NCBI GenBank assembly: GCA_035645145.1
Contig: DASQNC010000069.1
Coordinates: 1-64,000 of the forward strand
Source of the DNA: Azospirillaceae bacterium
GTDB lineage: Bacteria; Pseudomonadota; Alphaproteobacteria; Azospirillales; Azospirillaceae
Direction: 5' to 3'
DNA: 64,000 bases
The notes below the pieces were generated by a model. That model made no database searches, was not told the origin of the DNA, and saw nothing but the letters and a program-made list of their open reading frames with translations. Numbering within the stretch: the stretch's first letter is position 1; each line of letters starts with the position of its first letter. Shown piece by piece: positions 27,051 through 36,699 of this stretch. Both the position numbers and the translations under genes were made by a program.

Positions 27051-27410
27051 ATGCCCGACGTGAATTCGCCCCGCGACACGACCGTGACCAAGGTCGACTC
27101 CCGTGCGTCCCCGCGCGGGCCCGACGGCTTGGTCTATCTGGCCTCCGGCCGCCGCGTGTCGATGCGGATGTGGCAGGACGAACAGCCCGGGGAGGGCAAA
27201 CCCGCCCACCGTCACGAGTACGAGGTGGTCGGCTACGTTCTGAAAGGGGTTGCGGAGCTGGAGATCGAGGGTCAGACGGTGCGGCTGGAACCCGGGAACT
27301 CCTGGGTCGTGCCTCCCAACGCCGAGCACCGTTACCGCATCCTGGAAACGTTCACCGCGATCGAAGCGACCAACCCGCCCTACCAGGTCCACGGCCGCGA
27401 CCAGAACTGA
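27051..27410 (+). CDS. Small cupin-domain protein
   Basis: A 119-aa single-domain cupin. Motif 1, AHRHEYEVVGYVLKGVAELEIEG (in parts), supplies His, His and Glu metal ligands at about residues 49-53. Motif 2, PGNSWVVPPNAEHRYRI, supplies the last His. It is probably a metal-binding dioxygenase-like or small-molecule-sensing protein; the ligand is unknown. A strong AAGGAGG at 27035-27041 sits 9 nt before the ATG. It follows the SDR gene at 28 bp. Confidence 0.88.
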   Translation: MPDVNSPRDTTVTKVDSRASPRGPDGLVYLASGRRVSMRMWQDEQPGEGKPAHRHEYEVVGYVLKGVAELEIEGQTVRLEPGNSWVVPPNAEHRYRILETFTAIEATNPPYQVHGRDQN

Positions 27411-27924
27411 CGGCAGCCGCATCTCCGCGGCCGAACCGGAGCCCGGGCCACAGGCCCACCCGTCTCTCCCCCCGTCCGTCCGGGCGGGGGAAGGGCCGGC
27501 CTGATTCCCGGCCCGCCCGGGGCACCGCACCCCGCACATCCCCACCGGTCCGTTCTCGAACCGCCGGTCGTCCGTCCGTAACCCCCGCGGCCGTGGATCC
27601 GGCCCGCCCGGGCACGCATTGATGGTTGCCCCGGGATCCCGGCATCAACCATCGAAGTCGCGCCAGGTACATACATGGCGGGTGCCAGTTGGATGCAATC
27701 CGGCCCACAAGATCCATCAGACAAGGGTGAGGATATCGCGAAACGAACTTCGCGGGGATCAATTCAGGATCCCGCATGTTGGGCATGCATGTCCTTTTTC
27801 ACATGCGCGAACATCGCGAATTCAACAACATGCGGTGGCGCGGCGATTCATGCGGGATTGGGCCTGAGGCTGCCAGGTAATTCCCGGGAATTCGTTGCGA
27901 ATAAAGCCGCGGGAGGTCCCTGAC
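27411..27924. other. Gene-free, palindrome-rich regulatory stretch
   Basis: No supportable gene. From about 27660 GC drops and short palindromes accumulate, including TTCCCGGGAA near 27881 and a nested palindrome at 27621-27653 (listed separately). The last bases hold GGGAGG before dedA. The stretch probably carries the dedA promoter. Confidence 0.4.
27621..27653. repeat. Nested palindrome
   Basis: GATGGTTG (27621-27628) and CAACCATC (27646-27653) are perfect inverted repeats. The 17-base loop itself contains the 12-bp palindrome CCGGGATCCCGG. It could form a cruciform, bind a dimeric regulator, or act as a terminator for the cupin transcript. Confidence 0.6.
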
Positions 27925-28545
27925 ATGGACGCACCGCTGATCGATTATTTGTCGGGCTTCGGTCTCGCCGGACTGGCGGCACTGGCGTTACTGGAAAAGT
28001 TCGTGCCCCTGGTCCCGTCCTACATCATTTTCGCGCTGATCGGGGCCGCCTTGGTCCGCGAGACCGGCGATCTGCCCGCCGCGATCCTGGCGACCACGGC
28101 CGGATCGGTCGGCGCCGCCCTGATCTGGTACGCCATCGGCCGTGCGTTCGGCTCCTCCCGGACCGAACGGCTGGTCGCCCGCTTCGGCGGCTGGATCTGC
28201 TGCGACCTCCGCCGATACCGGAGGGCCATGGCCGCGTATCGTCGCAACCAGTTCCTGGTGACGCTGGCCAGCCAGGCGACGCCGGTCGCCCGCATTCTGA
28301 TGCCGGTGCCCGCGGGCGTGATCGGCCAGCCGGTGCGGTCGTTCCTGCCGGCCGCGACGGCAGGAACGCTGCTTTGGAACGGATCGCTGCTGGCGGCGGG
28401 CCATATGCTGGGCGGTGTCCCGTACCTGAAGGCCGAGTACCTGCTGGCTGCCGCCGCCCTGGCGGCCGCCCTGCCGCTGGCCGGGCGCATGATCAATGCC
28501 CTCAAGGCCCGGCGGCGTCGGGCGAGGCGTGAAGTCACCGGCTAG
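27925..28545 (+). CDS. DedA-family membrane protein
   Basis: A 206-aa integral membrane protein with about five hydrophobic segments. The first, GFGLAGLAALALLEKFVPLVPS, carries the conserved E and P residues of DedA (E-x-P-P/V-P), and ATPVARILMPVPAGVIGQP holds the second DedA motif with the conserved Arg and Gly. DedA proteins are lipid scramblase/flippase-like transporters acting on undecaprenyl-phosphate or phospholipids. GGGAGG lies 9 nt before ATG 27925. Confidence 0.85.
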   Translation: MDAPLIDYLSGFGLAGLAALALLEKFVPLVPSYIIFALIGAALVRETGDLPAAILATTAGSVGAALIWYAIGRAFGSSRTERLVARFGGWICCDLRRYRRAMAAYRRNQFLVTLASQATPVARILMPVPAGVIGQPVRSFLPAATAGTLLWNGSLLAAGHMLGGVPYLKAEYLLAAAALAAALPLAGRMINALKARRRRARREVTG

Positions 28546-28618
28546 AGCGCGGAATTAGAATTTATTAACCATACCGCACCCACCCTGCACGGCATCGCGG
28601 AACCGGAAGGGGGCAGGG

Positions 28619-30706
28619 ATGATGCGGGTGGGAACGGAACGGGCGACGGCCCATCCATTCGGTTCGTCCGGCGGCCGGCCGGACTGGCTGGTCGCCTCCG
28701 CCGCGGCGCTGTTTCTCACCGGCTTTGCGCCGGTCGCCTCGCCATCCCCGTCGGTCACCGCTCCGCCATGGTTGGAGATCGCAGGCCGGGGCGGCGATGC
28801 CTGGACGTTCGAACGGCTCATCGACGGCCGCATTCTGCCGGCGGCCGGGCAGGGGTCGTGCGAGGCGGTGGCGGTCGAAACGCCGGCCGGGACGTTTCCG
28901 GCCTGGCGGGACGGGTTGCGGTTTTCGGCGCGTGTGCGGCTGGACGAGGGTCCGAACGCCGTCCGCGCGCTGTGCCTGGACGGCGGGCGGGCGGCGGCCG
29001 TGTCCGATCCGCAGACCTGGACCGTCCGCGTGCCGGACGTGCCCAAGGCCGTGGCCCGCGCCCATGCGGGGCCGGACGAGGAGGCCGGGGAGCCGGCGCT
29101 TGTCCTGGATGCCGGGGCCAGCGCGCCCGGTCCCGGGCGTCCCGCTCCACTGGTCCGCTATTCCTGGCGCGCGGACGCGCGCAACCCCGCGCCGCTGAGG
29201 CTTGCCGACGGACGGGCCCTGGACGGGGCCGAAGGCCGCAGCGTTTCCCTTTCGGTGCCGGACGCGGACGGGGACTACCGCGTGGTGCTGGAGGTGGCGG
29301 ACGCCCTCGGCCGCACCGACACGGCCCGCGTCGCGCTGCGGGTCCACCAGGGCGGGATGGAGCCCGTCGACGCCCTGCGCGAGGCGCCGGCCTGGCTCGA
29401 CCACGCCATCGTCTACGGCGTCGTGCCCGTGTTGTTCGGCGAGCGGCCGCTGGCCGGCGTGGCGGCCAGATTGGACGGGATCCGGGCGACAGGGGCCGAC
29501 ACGCTGTGGCTGTCCCCGGTTTCCGACGCGCCGGCCGGGGATTTCGGCTATGCGGTGACCGACCATTTCGCCGTGCGCGAATCCTTCGGGACCGAGGCCG
29601 AACTGCGTGCCCTGGTGGATGCGGCGCACGCCCGCGGAATGCGCGTGATCCTGGATTTCGTGCCCAACCACGTGGCCGCGGACCATCCCTACCACCGCGA
29701 TGCGGCGGCGCACGGTCCGGCATCGGCCTATCACGGTCTCTTCGACCGCGGCCCGGATGGCGAGGCCACCAGCTACTTCGACTGGACGCACCTCAAGAAC
29801 CTGGATTTCACGAACCCGGAAGTGCAGGCCTACGCCATCGCCGCGTCCGTGCATTGGGTTCGGACGTACGGGATCGACGGGTTCCGGGTGGATGTCGCCT
29901 GGGGCGTGCGCGACCGGGCGCCGGACTTCTGGCCCCGTTGGCGGGCGGAGCTGAAGCGGATCGACCCGGACCTGCTGCTGCTGGCCGAGGCATCGGCCCG
30001 TGATCCCTACTATGCCGCCCACGGGTTCGACGCCGCTTACGACTGGACCGGCAATCTCGGCGAATGGGCGTGGCAGGCGGCGTTCGGGGACGGCCCCCGG
30101 CACGCCGGAACAGCCGCCCGCCTGCGCGAAGCCATCGCCGCGACGGCCGCAGCCAGCCCGCACACCCGCGTGTTCCGCTTCCTCAACAACAACGACACCG
30201 GTGCCCGCTTCGCCACCCGGCACGGGATCGAGCGTATGCGCGTGGCCGCCGCGATGCTGCTGACCCTGCCCGGGCTGCCCGGCCTCTACACCGGGGACGA
30301 GGTGGCCGCCGCGTACGAACCGTACGGCGAACCGGAGCCGCTCGCCTGGAACGATCCGCATGGGATGACGGCCCATCTGGGCCGCTTGTCGGCCTTGCGC
30401 CGGGCCTTTCCGGCGATCGGGGGGGCCGGGATCCGGTTTTTGGAGGTCGCGGACGGCCGTGGCGTGGACGGCGGGGGCACGGACGTCCTGGCCTACGTCC
30501 GTCCGGACACGGGGGACGGCAAGCCGGTGCTGGTCGCGCTCAATTTCAGCGATGCGCCGGCCACGGTCCACCTGCCGGCCGATCCGGCCCTTGCGCGCAG
30601 GACCTTGCGGGACGTGCTCGCCGACGAGGGCGGGCAGGTGGACCCTGCCGCGCCACTCCATTTGCCGGCCCACGGAGTCCGTGTGCTGGTGCCGGCGGAG
30701 CCCTGA
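28619..30706 (+). CDS. GH13 alpha-amylase-family glycoside hydrolase
   Basis: A 695-aa protein. Residues 23-42 form a hydrophobic export signal. Residues of about 50-250 make a beta-sandwich region (VLDAGASAPGPGRPAPL is PKD-like). The TIM barrel follows: conserved region I DFVPNHVAADHP (about 345), region II DGFRVDVAWG with the nucleophile Asp (about 421), region III LLLLAEAS with the acid/base Glu (about 455), and region IV FLNNNDTGAR (about 520), where Asn replaces the usual His before Asp. A small C-terminal beta domain ends the protein. It is probably periplasmic and acts on alpha-glucans. The start could be either of two adjacent ATGs. Confidence 0.88.
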   Translation: MMRVGTERATAHPFGSSGGRPDWLVASAAALFLTGFAPVASPSPSVTAPPWLEIAGRGGDAWTFERLIDGRILPAAGQGSCEAVAVETPAGTFPAWRDGLRFSARVRLDEGPNAVRALCLDGGRAAAVSDPQTWTVRVPDVPKAVARAHAGPDEEAGEPALVLDAGASAPGPGRPAPLVRYSWRADARNPAPLRLADGRALDGAEGRSVSLSVPDADGDYRVVLEVADALGRTDTARVALRVHQGGMEPVDALREAPAWLDHAIVYGVVPVLFGERPLAGVAARLDGIRATGADTLWLSPVSDAPAGDFGYAVTDHFAVRESFGTEAELRALVDAAHARGMRVILDFVPNHVAADHPYHRDAAAHGPASAYHGLFDRGPDGEATSYFDWTHLKNLDFTNPEVQAYAIAASVHWVRTYGIDGFRVDVAWGVRDRAPDFWPRWRAELKRIDPDLLLLAEASARDPYYAAHGFDAAYDWTGNLGEWAWQAAFGDGPRHAGTAARLREAIAATAAASPHTRVFRFLNNNDTGARFATRHGIERMRVAAAMLLTLPGLPGLYTGDEVAAAYEPYGEPEPLAWNDPHGMTAHLGRLSALRRAFPAIGGAGIRFLEVADGRGVDGGGTDVLAYVRPDTGDGKPVLVALNFSDAPATVHLPADPALARRTLRDVLADEGGQVDPAAPLHLPAHGVRVLVPAEP

Positions 30707-30740
30707 AACCCCGCCGGATCCGCGCCGACGCCTGCGGCGG

Positions 30741-31529
30741 TCACGCCACCCGATGCAGCGCGTCGCGCTGGTCGGGTTCCAGGTTCAGGCGTGCCGCCAG
30801 ATATTGCAGGTAGGTGCGCTCGGCCTGGCTGTCCGGCTCGATCGCCAGGATCGAGGCGAGATAGACCTGCTCGGCGGTTTCGGGGTCACGAACCTGGGCG
30901 GCGAGTTGGTCGACGCCCAAGGGGCGATCGAACTCGCGCTCCAGGATGCGGGTTTCCTCCGGCCCGGCACCGGCCTCGCCCACCTTGTCCAGAATGCGCC
31001 GGCGCTCGTCCGGGGAAATCTCGCCGTCGGCCGCGGCGGCGGCGATCATGGCGCGGATCAGCAGCAGCGCCCGCTCGTCGCCGATATCGGCTTCGGGATA
31101 GGGACTGCCGGAACCGCCTTGGCCCTGGCGTAGGCTGCCGGCCATCCGGTCGCCGAGCGACGGGCCGCCGCCCACGTCCTTGTCGGACTTCTGCCCGCCG
31201 AACAGTCCGCCGAAGCCGCCCCCGCCTCCGCTGCCGCGGGATTGGCCGCCCTGTTGGCTCTGCCGGTCCTGGAATGCCTTGTAGGCCAGATAACCCAAAG
31301 CGGCGAGACCGGCCGCGTTGCGGAAGCCGGGGCCGCTCCGGCCGGGGCCCGGTGTCCCGAAGCCGCTCCCCATGCCGGCACCGCCCATGCCGGCGCCCAG
31401 GCCTCCGGCAAGCCCGCCGAGCCCGCCCATCGGGCCGAAGGGCGACGACCCGAAGGCCGGCCCGCGGCGACTGCGTCCACCCATGCCGGTTGCCAGCATG
31501 GTACCGAGTAGACCTCCGAGATTGGCCAC
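30741..31529 (-). CDS. DUF533 (TerB-fold) membrane-associated protein
   Basis: A 262-aa protein. The N-terminal half is Gly-rich and low complexity (GPMGGLGGLAGGLGAGMGG), with a short hydrophobic segment AAGLAALGYLAYKAF (about residues 71-85). The C-terminal half (about 150-262) is an all-helical TerB-like DUF533 domain with AAAADGEISPDERRRIL, the acidic metal-binding-like loop. The function is unknown; DUF533 proteins are often inner-membrane associated. It is convergent with the amylase gene, 34 bp apart. Confidence 0.85.
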   Translation of the reverse strand: MANLGGLLGTMLATGMGGRSRRGPAFGSSPFGPMGGLGGLAGGLGAGMGGAGMGSGFGTPGPGRSGPGFRNAAGLAALGYLAYKAFQDRQSQQGGQSRGSGGGGGFGGLFGGQKSDKDVGGGPSLGDRMAGSLRQGQGGSGSPYPEADIGDERALLLIRAMIAAAAADGEISPDERRRILDKVGEAGAGPEETRILEREFDRPLGVDQLAAQVRDPETAEQVYLASILAIEPDSQAERTYLQYLAARLNLEPDQRDALHRVA

Positions 31530-31613
31530 GATGCGCCTCCGTGCCTTATGGGATCCGGGATCAACAGGCCCGGGGCCCGCACATCACGCCGATGCCGGGC
31601 GCCGGGTCCGGAA

Positions 31614-32228
31614 TCAGGCCGTCGAGCCCAGGCCGCGCCCTGCGATCCGCAACAAGAAGGGCCGATTGCGGGCGGACAGCCTGCGCCACAGGCCGTCCCG
31701 GTGAAGTGCGAAGGACAGCAGCGAAATGCCCAGGACGTCTCCGGCCAAGCCGGGAACCGACAGGTTCAGCAGGTTGTGGCCCATCCACGACAGGCTGCAC
31801 GCCAGGAACGCCAAGCGCATCCGCTGGGGCGAGGATTGCAGGCGGCCGAGTGTGGCCAGCAGCGAGCCCGATGCGGCGAACAGGGAGGCGGGCCCTTGCC
31901 AGGTCAGGAGGGTGGACCCCAGCACGACCGCGGTGGTGGCGCCGCAGAAGGGCAGCAGCCACTTCGGCCGTGCACCCCCGTCCGGGATCCGGCTTGCGGC
32001 GAGGCTTTGGGTCATCGACACGGCACACATGATGGCCCCCGTGTGTGCCCCGGTGCCGGCGAAATGCAGTGCAAAGCAGGTCGAACCCATCGCACCGCAC
32101 AACAGGATGTTCCGGCGACTGCGGAACAACCCGGACGAGCTGCCAAAGAGAACTCCAAGCACGCCAAAGATGTCGAGACCTGAAAAGACCGTCACCAACA
32201 GGTCTTCGATATGTAAAATCGCAGACAT
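31614..32228 (-). CDS. YgjV-like inner membrane protein
   Basis: A 204-aa, strongly hydrophobic protein with about five to six membrane segments (for example IFGVLGVLFGSSSGLF, ILLCGAMGSTCFALHFAGTG and WLLPFCGATTAVVLGSTLL). The pattern resembles the Imp-YgjV family of unknown function. It is 84 bp upstream of the DUF533 gene on the same strand. The assignment is by pattern only. Confidence 0.65.
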   Translation of the reverse strand: MSAILHIEDLLVTVFSGLDIFGVLGVLFGSSSGLFRSRRNILLCGAMGSTCFALHFAGTGAHTGAIMCAVSMTQSLAASRIPDGGARPKWLLPFCGATTAVVLGSTLLTWQGPASLFAASGSLLATLGRLQSSPQRMRLAFLACSLSWMGHNLLNLSVPGLAGDVLGISLLSFALHRDGLWRRLSARNRPFLLRIAGRGLGSTA

Positions 32229-32480
32229 GTCTGGTTGCCCTAAAACGAAAAGCGCCCTCCAGGAGTGGAGAGCGCGGTGTTTGGTACATCCAAGACGATT
32301 AACTGCTGATTAAATCGAATCTAGGCACCCTTTTTGTCTTACAGGCACAGGTGGTCATGCGCAGGCGGCCTGGTCCACATCGGACGCGCCCTGCGGCGCG
32401 CGGCGCATCGGCCGGATGTTGCGGCGCGTGGGGCGGTCTGGCAGGTTGGCCGCCCGTTGTTCGGGCCGCCGGAGAGGGCG

Positions 32481-32879
32481 ATGAAAAGAATTGGCTTCGT
32501 GCTGGGTAGCTTCCACCGCGTCCAGGTCGGGGAAATGCTGGAGGCTGCGCGGGCGCAGGCCGGCGCCCGCGATGCGCAGATCCTGGCCGAGGTCTTCGTG
32601 CCGGGGTCGATGGAGAAACCCCTGGCGGTCAAGCGCCTGCTCCTGCGCGACGACATCGACGGCGTGGCGGTCCTGGGCATCATCGAGAAGGGTGAGACCA
32701 AGCACGGGCTGGTCATGGCCCAATCGGTCGTCCGGGCCCTGATCGACCTGCAGCTCGAATTCATGAAGCCCGTCGGTGTCGGCATCCTGGGGCCCGAGAT
32801 CCACCCGAGCCAGATTCCGCCCCGGCTGAAGCCCTATGCCGCCGCCGCCGTGGACGCCGTCTGCGAAATGCTGGGGTAG
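32481..32879 (+). CDS. ribH: Archaeal-style 6,7-dimethyl-8-ribityllumazine synthase homologue
   Basis: A 132-aa lumazine synthase-fold protein. RIGFVLGSFHRVQVGEML is the first strand-helix, VPGSMEKPLAVKRLLLRDDIDG the substrate loop, and GIIEKGETKHGLVMAQSVVRAL contains the catalytic-His position (GETKH). LEFMKPVGVGILGP ends the core. The GETxH and KPVGVGILGP wording resembles archaeal RibH more than the bacterial GxTxH / PVxFGVLT form. GGAGAGG at 32471-32477 decides ATG 32481. No other riboflavin gene or FMN riboswitch is near, so it may be a paralogue with another job. Confidence 0.75.
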   Translation: MKRIGFVLGSFHRVQVGEMLEAARAQAGARDAQILAEVFVPGSMEKPLAVKRLLLRDDIDGVAVLGIIEKGETKHGLVMAQSVVRALIDLQLEFMKPVGVGILGPEIHPSQIPPRLKPYAAAAVDAVCEMLG

Positions 32880-32885
32880 CGGCGT

Positions 32886-33251
32886 TCACCAGGACACGGC
32901 CGATTGCGCAGCCTGGTTGACAGCGGCGATCTGGTGGAGATCGCCGCTCGCAAGCACGGCGAGGGGCGTCTTCCCGCGCAGATGGGGGTTGCGCTTGTTC
33001 AACCATTCCACCGCGTGGGCCCGTTCCGGCAGGTTGGACAGCGCATCCTCAATGGCCAGCAACGTGCCCAGGCGCAGCACCGTGTCCTCGCCCGTGCCGT
33101 CAAGGCATCCCGCCCGCCAGCCGGCCAGGGTTTCGGCCGACGGTGCGCCCAGGATGCGGCGGGTTTCCTCCTCGCCCGCGCCCCAGCGGTCGAGCACCGC
33201 CAGCACACCCCGCAACGCCCGCAAGAGGGTTTCGTCGTCGATGTTCGCCAC
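32886..33251 (-). CDS. DUF2384 (MbcA/ParS/Xre) antitoxin-like protein
   Basis: A 121-aa protein whose C-terminal half is the Xre-MbcA-ParS toxin-binding domain: AVEWLNKRNPHLRGKTPLAVLASGD (in parts, about residues 80-105). The N-terminal half has a helical region (LAGWRAGCLDG). Members normally neutralise RES-domain NAD-degrading toxins. I see no RES gene on either side, so it appears orphan. There is no suitable ATG; a GTG at 33251 preceded by AGGGA fits. It converges with ribH, 6 bp apart. Confidence 0.7.
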   Translation of the reverse strand: MANIDDETLLRALRGVLAVLDRWGAGEEETRRILGAPSAETLAGWRAGCLDGTGEDTVLRLGTLLAIEDALSNLPERAHAVEWLNKRNPHLRGKTPLAVLASGDLHQIAAVNQAAQSAVSW

Positions 33252-33809
33252 GGTCGTCCCTGGAAAGCGCGGTGTCCAGATCGGGGTCGCACCCGAAGGC
33301 TTGTCCGGGCCACATCGGCGGCGCGGCATCAGGGCGGTGGTCCCGGAATGCAAGGGTGCCGGTGCGAACGGTGCGAGTCCATAGGCTGCAATCCACCGCA
33401 GCCGTGATAGGGTCGCCCGTCGCATGAGCGGCACAAGGGTTTCCCGAACCATTGCAAGCCGGTGCCGGGAAACCGCCATCGGCTTCACCCCGACGTCGGG
33501 GCGCCTTCCAATGCCAGCATCCGCGCGCCTTTGAACCGTTCCGGGGCGCAGGTCGCGGCATGGCCCGTCGGACGGCGCGGTGATATTCGATTCGCAGCAT
33601 GGATTGACCAGCCGATAGGCTCGTGCGACCTGTCTAACATGGTAACCCTCATCTCCAAAGACGCCCCCCTTGCGCCTGGACTCCATACCCTGATGGGGCG
33701 GGTGGGCGGCTACGGGTCGGTACCGGGTTCGAGGGACTGTCCTGCGTCTGCTGTGGGCGGGGACGCCGGCAGGAGCCCGACAGGAAATCCTCCATGGTGA
33801 GCCAGCGCG
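33252..33809. other. Gene-free stretch before the hybrid kinase
   Basis: Several short frames are open but none has family resemblance or a ribosome-binding site. It probably holds promoters for the divergent antitoxin-like gene and the kinase. Confidence 0.35.
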
Positions 33810-36683
33810 ATGCACGGCAGGCCTAAACCATCCGTCAGCCCTGCCTTCCCGAAGGCCGGTGGCGAGATGAGCGCGCTCGTCCGTGCGCATGCCTGGTCGG
33901 GGACGCCGATCGGGCCCGTCGAGCGCTGGCCGCAAAGCCTGCGGACATCCGTCGAGATGGTTCTGGCCAGCGGCTATCCGGCAACCGTTTTATGGGGCCC
34001 GGACCTGGTTCAGATCTACAACGACGGTTACCGTGAAATCCTGGCCGGCAAGCACCCGGCCGGACTGGGCCAAGCCACGCGCGAGTGCTGGCCGGAGGCG
34101 TGGCACATCAACGAGCCCATCTACCAACGCGTGTGGAAGGGCGAGACGGTCACGCTGCGGGATTCGCTCCTTCCCGCCACACGCCGCGGCAACCGCGAGG
34201 ATGCGTGGTTCGACTGCTGCTACAGCCCGCTACGCGACGAGGAGGGCACGGTCGCCGGCATCCTGGTGACCTTGTTCGAAACCACGGCGCGCCATCTCGC
34301 CGAGCTTGAGCGGGACCGCGTACGGGCCGCCCACGATGCGGGCGAGACGCGGCTGCGGCATGCGCTGAACCTCGGGCGCATGATGGCTTGGGAATGGGAT
34401 CTGGCGACCGGCGTGGTGCACCGGTCGGATATGACCAGCGAGGCCTTCCGGTTCGGCCTTGAGAGCGGATCCCTCGACGACTCCCTGGCCCTGCTTCGCG
34501 AGGAGGACCGCAGGCGGGTCAAGCAGGCGCTCCATGCGGCGCTCCGCGGCGAAGCCGATTACGAGGTCGAGTTCCGCCTGACGGTGCCGAGCGGCCGTGA
34601 ACTCTGGGTGGTCGATCGCGGTCGCGTCGAGCGCGACCCGGACGGGCGGCCGGTCCGGATGACGGGCATCCTCACCGACATCACGGCGCACAAGGCGGTC
34701 GAGCGGGCGTTGGCCCTGGGCGAGGAGCGCTACCGCTCGCTGGTCGAAGCGACGGCGGCCATCGTCTGGAGCACGCCGGCCAGCGGCCGGTTCGAGGCCG
34801 AGCAGCCGGGTTGGAGCGCCTTCACCGGGCAGAGCTTCGAAGACCTGAAAGGCTGGGGCTGGCTCAACGCGGTCCATCCCGACGACCGCGCCAACACGAT
34901 TTCCGTCTGGTCGCACGCGGTCAATTCCCGGTCGATCTACCAGGTCGAGCACCGGCTTCGGCGGTGGGACGGTACCCACCGCCATATGATGGTGCGGGCC
35001 GTGCCCATCCTGGATGCGTCCGGCCAAGTTCGTGAGTGGGTCGGCGTCCATACCGACGTGCACGAGCAGCGCGAGATGGAGGCGCGGCTGCGCGAAAGCG
35101 AGGCGCGTTTCCGGGTCCTCGCCGACACCGTGCCCGCCTTCGTATGGTTCGCCACTCCCGACGTCGAACTGCAATATCTGAACGACCGCTGGTACGAATA
35201 CACCGGACAGACGCCGGAGGAAGCGCTGCCGAACGGCTGGATGGCGGTCCTGCATCCCGAAGACGTCGAACGCACGGCCGCCGCCTGGGCCGACGCGCGC
35301 GTCATGGGCGTCACCTACGAGATGGAGGCCCGTTTCCGCCGTCACGACGGCGAGTACCGCTGGTACGTCTCCCGCGCCGAGCCGCTGCGTGACGAGGCGG
35401 GTCTGATCACTGCTTGGTTCGGAACCTCGACCGACATACACGACCGCAAGCTCGCCGAAGCCGAACTGCAGCGGATGACCGAGACGCTGGAGCAGCGGGT
35501 CGCCGACGAGGTGGCCGAACGCGGTCGGGCCGAGGAGGCGCTGCGTCAGGCGCAGAAGATGGAGGCGATCGGCCAGCTCACGGGCGGCGTTGCCCACGAC
35601 TTCAACAATCTGCTCACCATCATCCGCTCCTCCGCGGACCTGCTGCGCCGGCCCAACCTGACCGAGGAACGGCGACGCCGCTATGTCGATGCCATCGCCG
35701 ACACGGTCGAGCGCGCGGCCAAGCTCACCGGGCAGCTTCTGGCCTTCGCGCGCCGGCAAGCGCTCAAGCCCGAGATCTTCGACGCGGGCGTCCGTGTCCG
35801 CACGACCGTCGACATGCTGCGCAGCCTCGTGGGTTCGCGCATCCGGATCATGACCGACATTCCCGGCAAGTCCTGCCTCGTCGAGGCGGACGCGAGCCAG
35901 TTCGAGACGGCATTGGTCAACATGGCCGTGAACGCCCGCGACGCCATGGACGGCGAGGGCACCCTGACGGTCAGGGTCGGGTGCATGTCGCGCAAGCCGG
36001 CAACCGGCGAGGATTCGGCCGGCCCCGGCACCTTCGTCGCGGTGTCGCTCTCCGATACGGGTTGCGGCATTGCGGCCGAGGATCTCGTCAAGATTTTCGA
36101 ACCCTTTTTCACCACCAAGGAGGTCGGCAAGGGGACGGGGCTGGGACTTTCCCAGGTCTACGGCTTTGCCAAGCAGTCGGGTGGGGACATTGTGGTGGAG
36201 AGCGAGGAGGGGCGCGGCACCACCTTCACCCTCTATCTGCCCAAGGTGGAACGCGAAGTCGTGACGGACGATGCCTCCGGAAGGCCGGCCGGCGTGGAAC
36301 CGGCCAGCGACGGCCGCGGCCGCCGGGTGCTGGTGGTGGAGGACAATCTCGATGTCGGCGCGTCCTCCACCCAGGTCCTTCAGGACCTCGGCTACGAAAC
36401 CACCTTGGCCGCCAATGCCGGCGAGGCGCTGGCGCGGTTGGCCGAGGGCGTGCGCATCGACGTGGTCTTCTCCGATGTCGTCATGCCGGGCATGAGCGGA
36501 GTGGAGCTCGGCCGCGAGATCCGCCGCCTCTATCCGGGCCTGCCGGTCGTCCTGACATCCGGCTACAGCCACGTGTTGGCCGAGGAGGGCCGGCACGGCT
36601 TCGAGCTGCTGCAAAAGCCCTATGCGGCCGAGGAACTGTCGCGGGTGCTGTACCGGGTGACGCAAGGCCCGGACACCCGGTAA
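33810..36683 (+). CDS. Cytoplasmic PAS-rich hybrid sensor histidine kinase
   Basis: A 957-aa protein without membrane helices. It has four PAS-type sensor regions (about residues 50-165, 180-295, 305-420 and 430-545), the third and fourth with PAC ends such as [18 protein letters not shown] coiled coil leads to HisKA with [17 protein letters not shown] (phospho-His about 595). The ATPase has [19 protein letters not shown] and [12 protein letters not shown], and a C-terminal receiver has VLVVEDN, the phospho-Asp in [13 protein letters not shown], and the conserved Lys in LLQKPY. An internal ATG at 33867 with a better upstream region is an alternative start. No partner regulator is adjacent. 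Confidence 0.92.
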   Translation: MHGRPKPSVSPAFPKAGGEMSALVRAHAWSGTPIGPVERWPQSLRTSVEMVLASGYPATVLWGPDLVQIYNDGYREILAGKHPAGLGQATRECWPEAWHINEPIYQRVWKGETVTLRDSLLPATRRGNREDAWFDCCYSPLRDEEGTVAGILVTLFETTARHLAELERDRVRAAHDAGETRLRHALNLGRMMAWEWDLATGVVHRSDMTSEAFRFGLESGSLDDSLALLREEDRRRVKQALHAALRGEADYEVEFRLTVPSGRELWVVDRGRVERDPDGRPVRMTGILTDITAHKAVERALALGEERYRSLVEATAAIVWSTPASGRFEAEQPGWSAFTGQSFEDLKGWGWLNAVHPDDRANTISVWSHAVNSRSIYQVEHRLRRWDGTHRHMMVRAVPILDASGQVREWVGVHTDVHEQREMEARLRESEARFRVLADTVPAFVWFATPDVELQYLNDRWYEYTGQTPEEALPNGWMAVLHPEDVERTAAAWADARVMGVTYEMEARFRRHDGEYRWYVSRAEPLRDEAGLITAWFGTSTDIHDRKLAEAELQRMTETLEQRVADEVAERGRAEEALRQAQKMEAIGQLTGGVAHDFNNLLTIIRSSADLLRRPNLTEERRRRYVDAIADTVERAAKLTGQLLAFARRQALKPEIFDAGVRVRTTVDMLRSLVGSRIRIMTDIPGKSCLVEADASQFETALVNMAVNARDAMDGEGTLTVRVGCMSRKPATGEDSAGPGTFVAVSLSDTGCGIAAEDLVKIFEPFFTTKEVGKGTGLGLSQVYGFAKQSGGDIVVESEEGRGTTFTLYLPKVEREVVTDDASGRPAGVEPASDGRGRRVLVVEDNLDVGASSTQVLQDLGYETTLAANAGEALARLAEGVRIDVVFSDVVMPGMSGVELGREIRRLYPGLPVVLTSGYSHVLAEEGRHGFELLQKPYAAEELSRVLYRVTQGPDTR

Positions 36684-36699
36684 CCGGACCTTGCGCAGC

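Noticed and set aside
32229-32480. FMN riboswitch before ribH
   Set aside because: No conserved FMN-aptamer segments; only an imperfect hairpin near 32250-32275.
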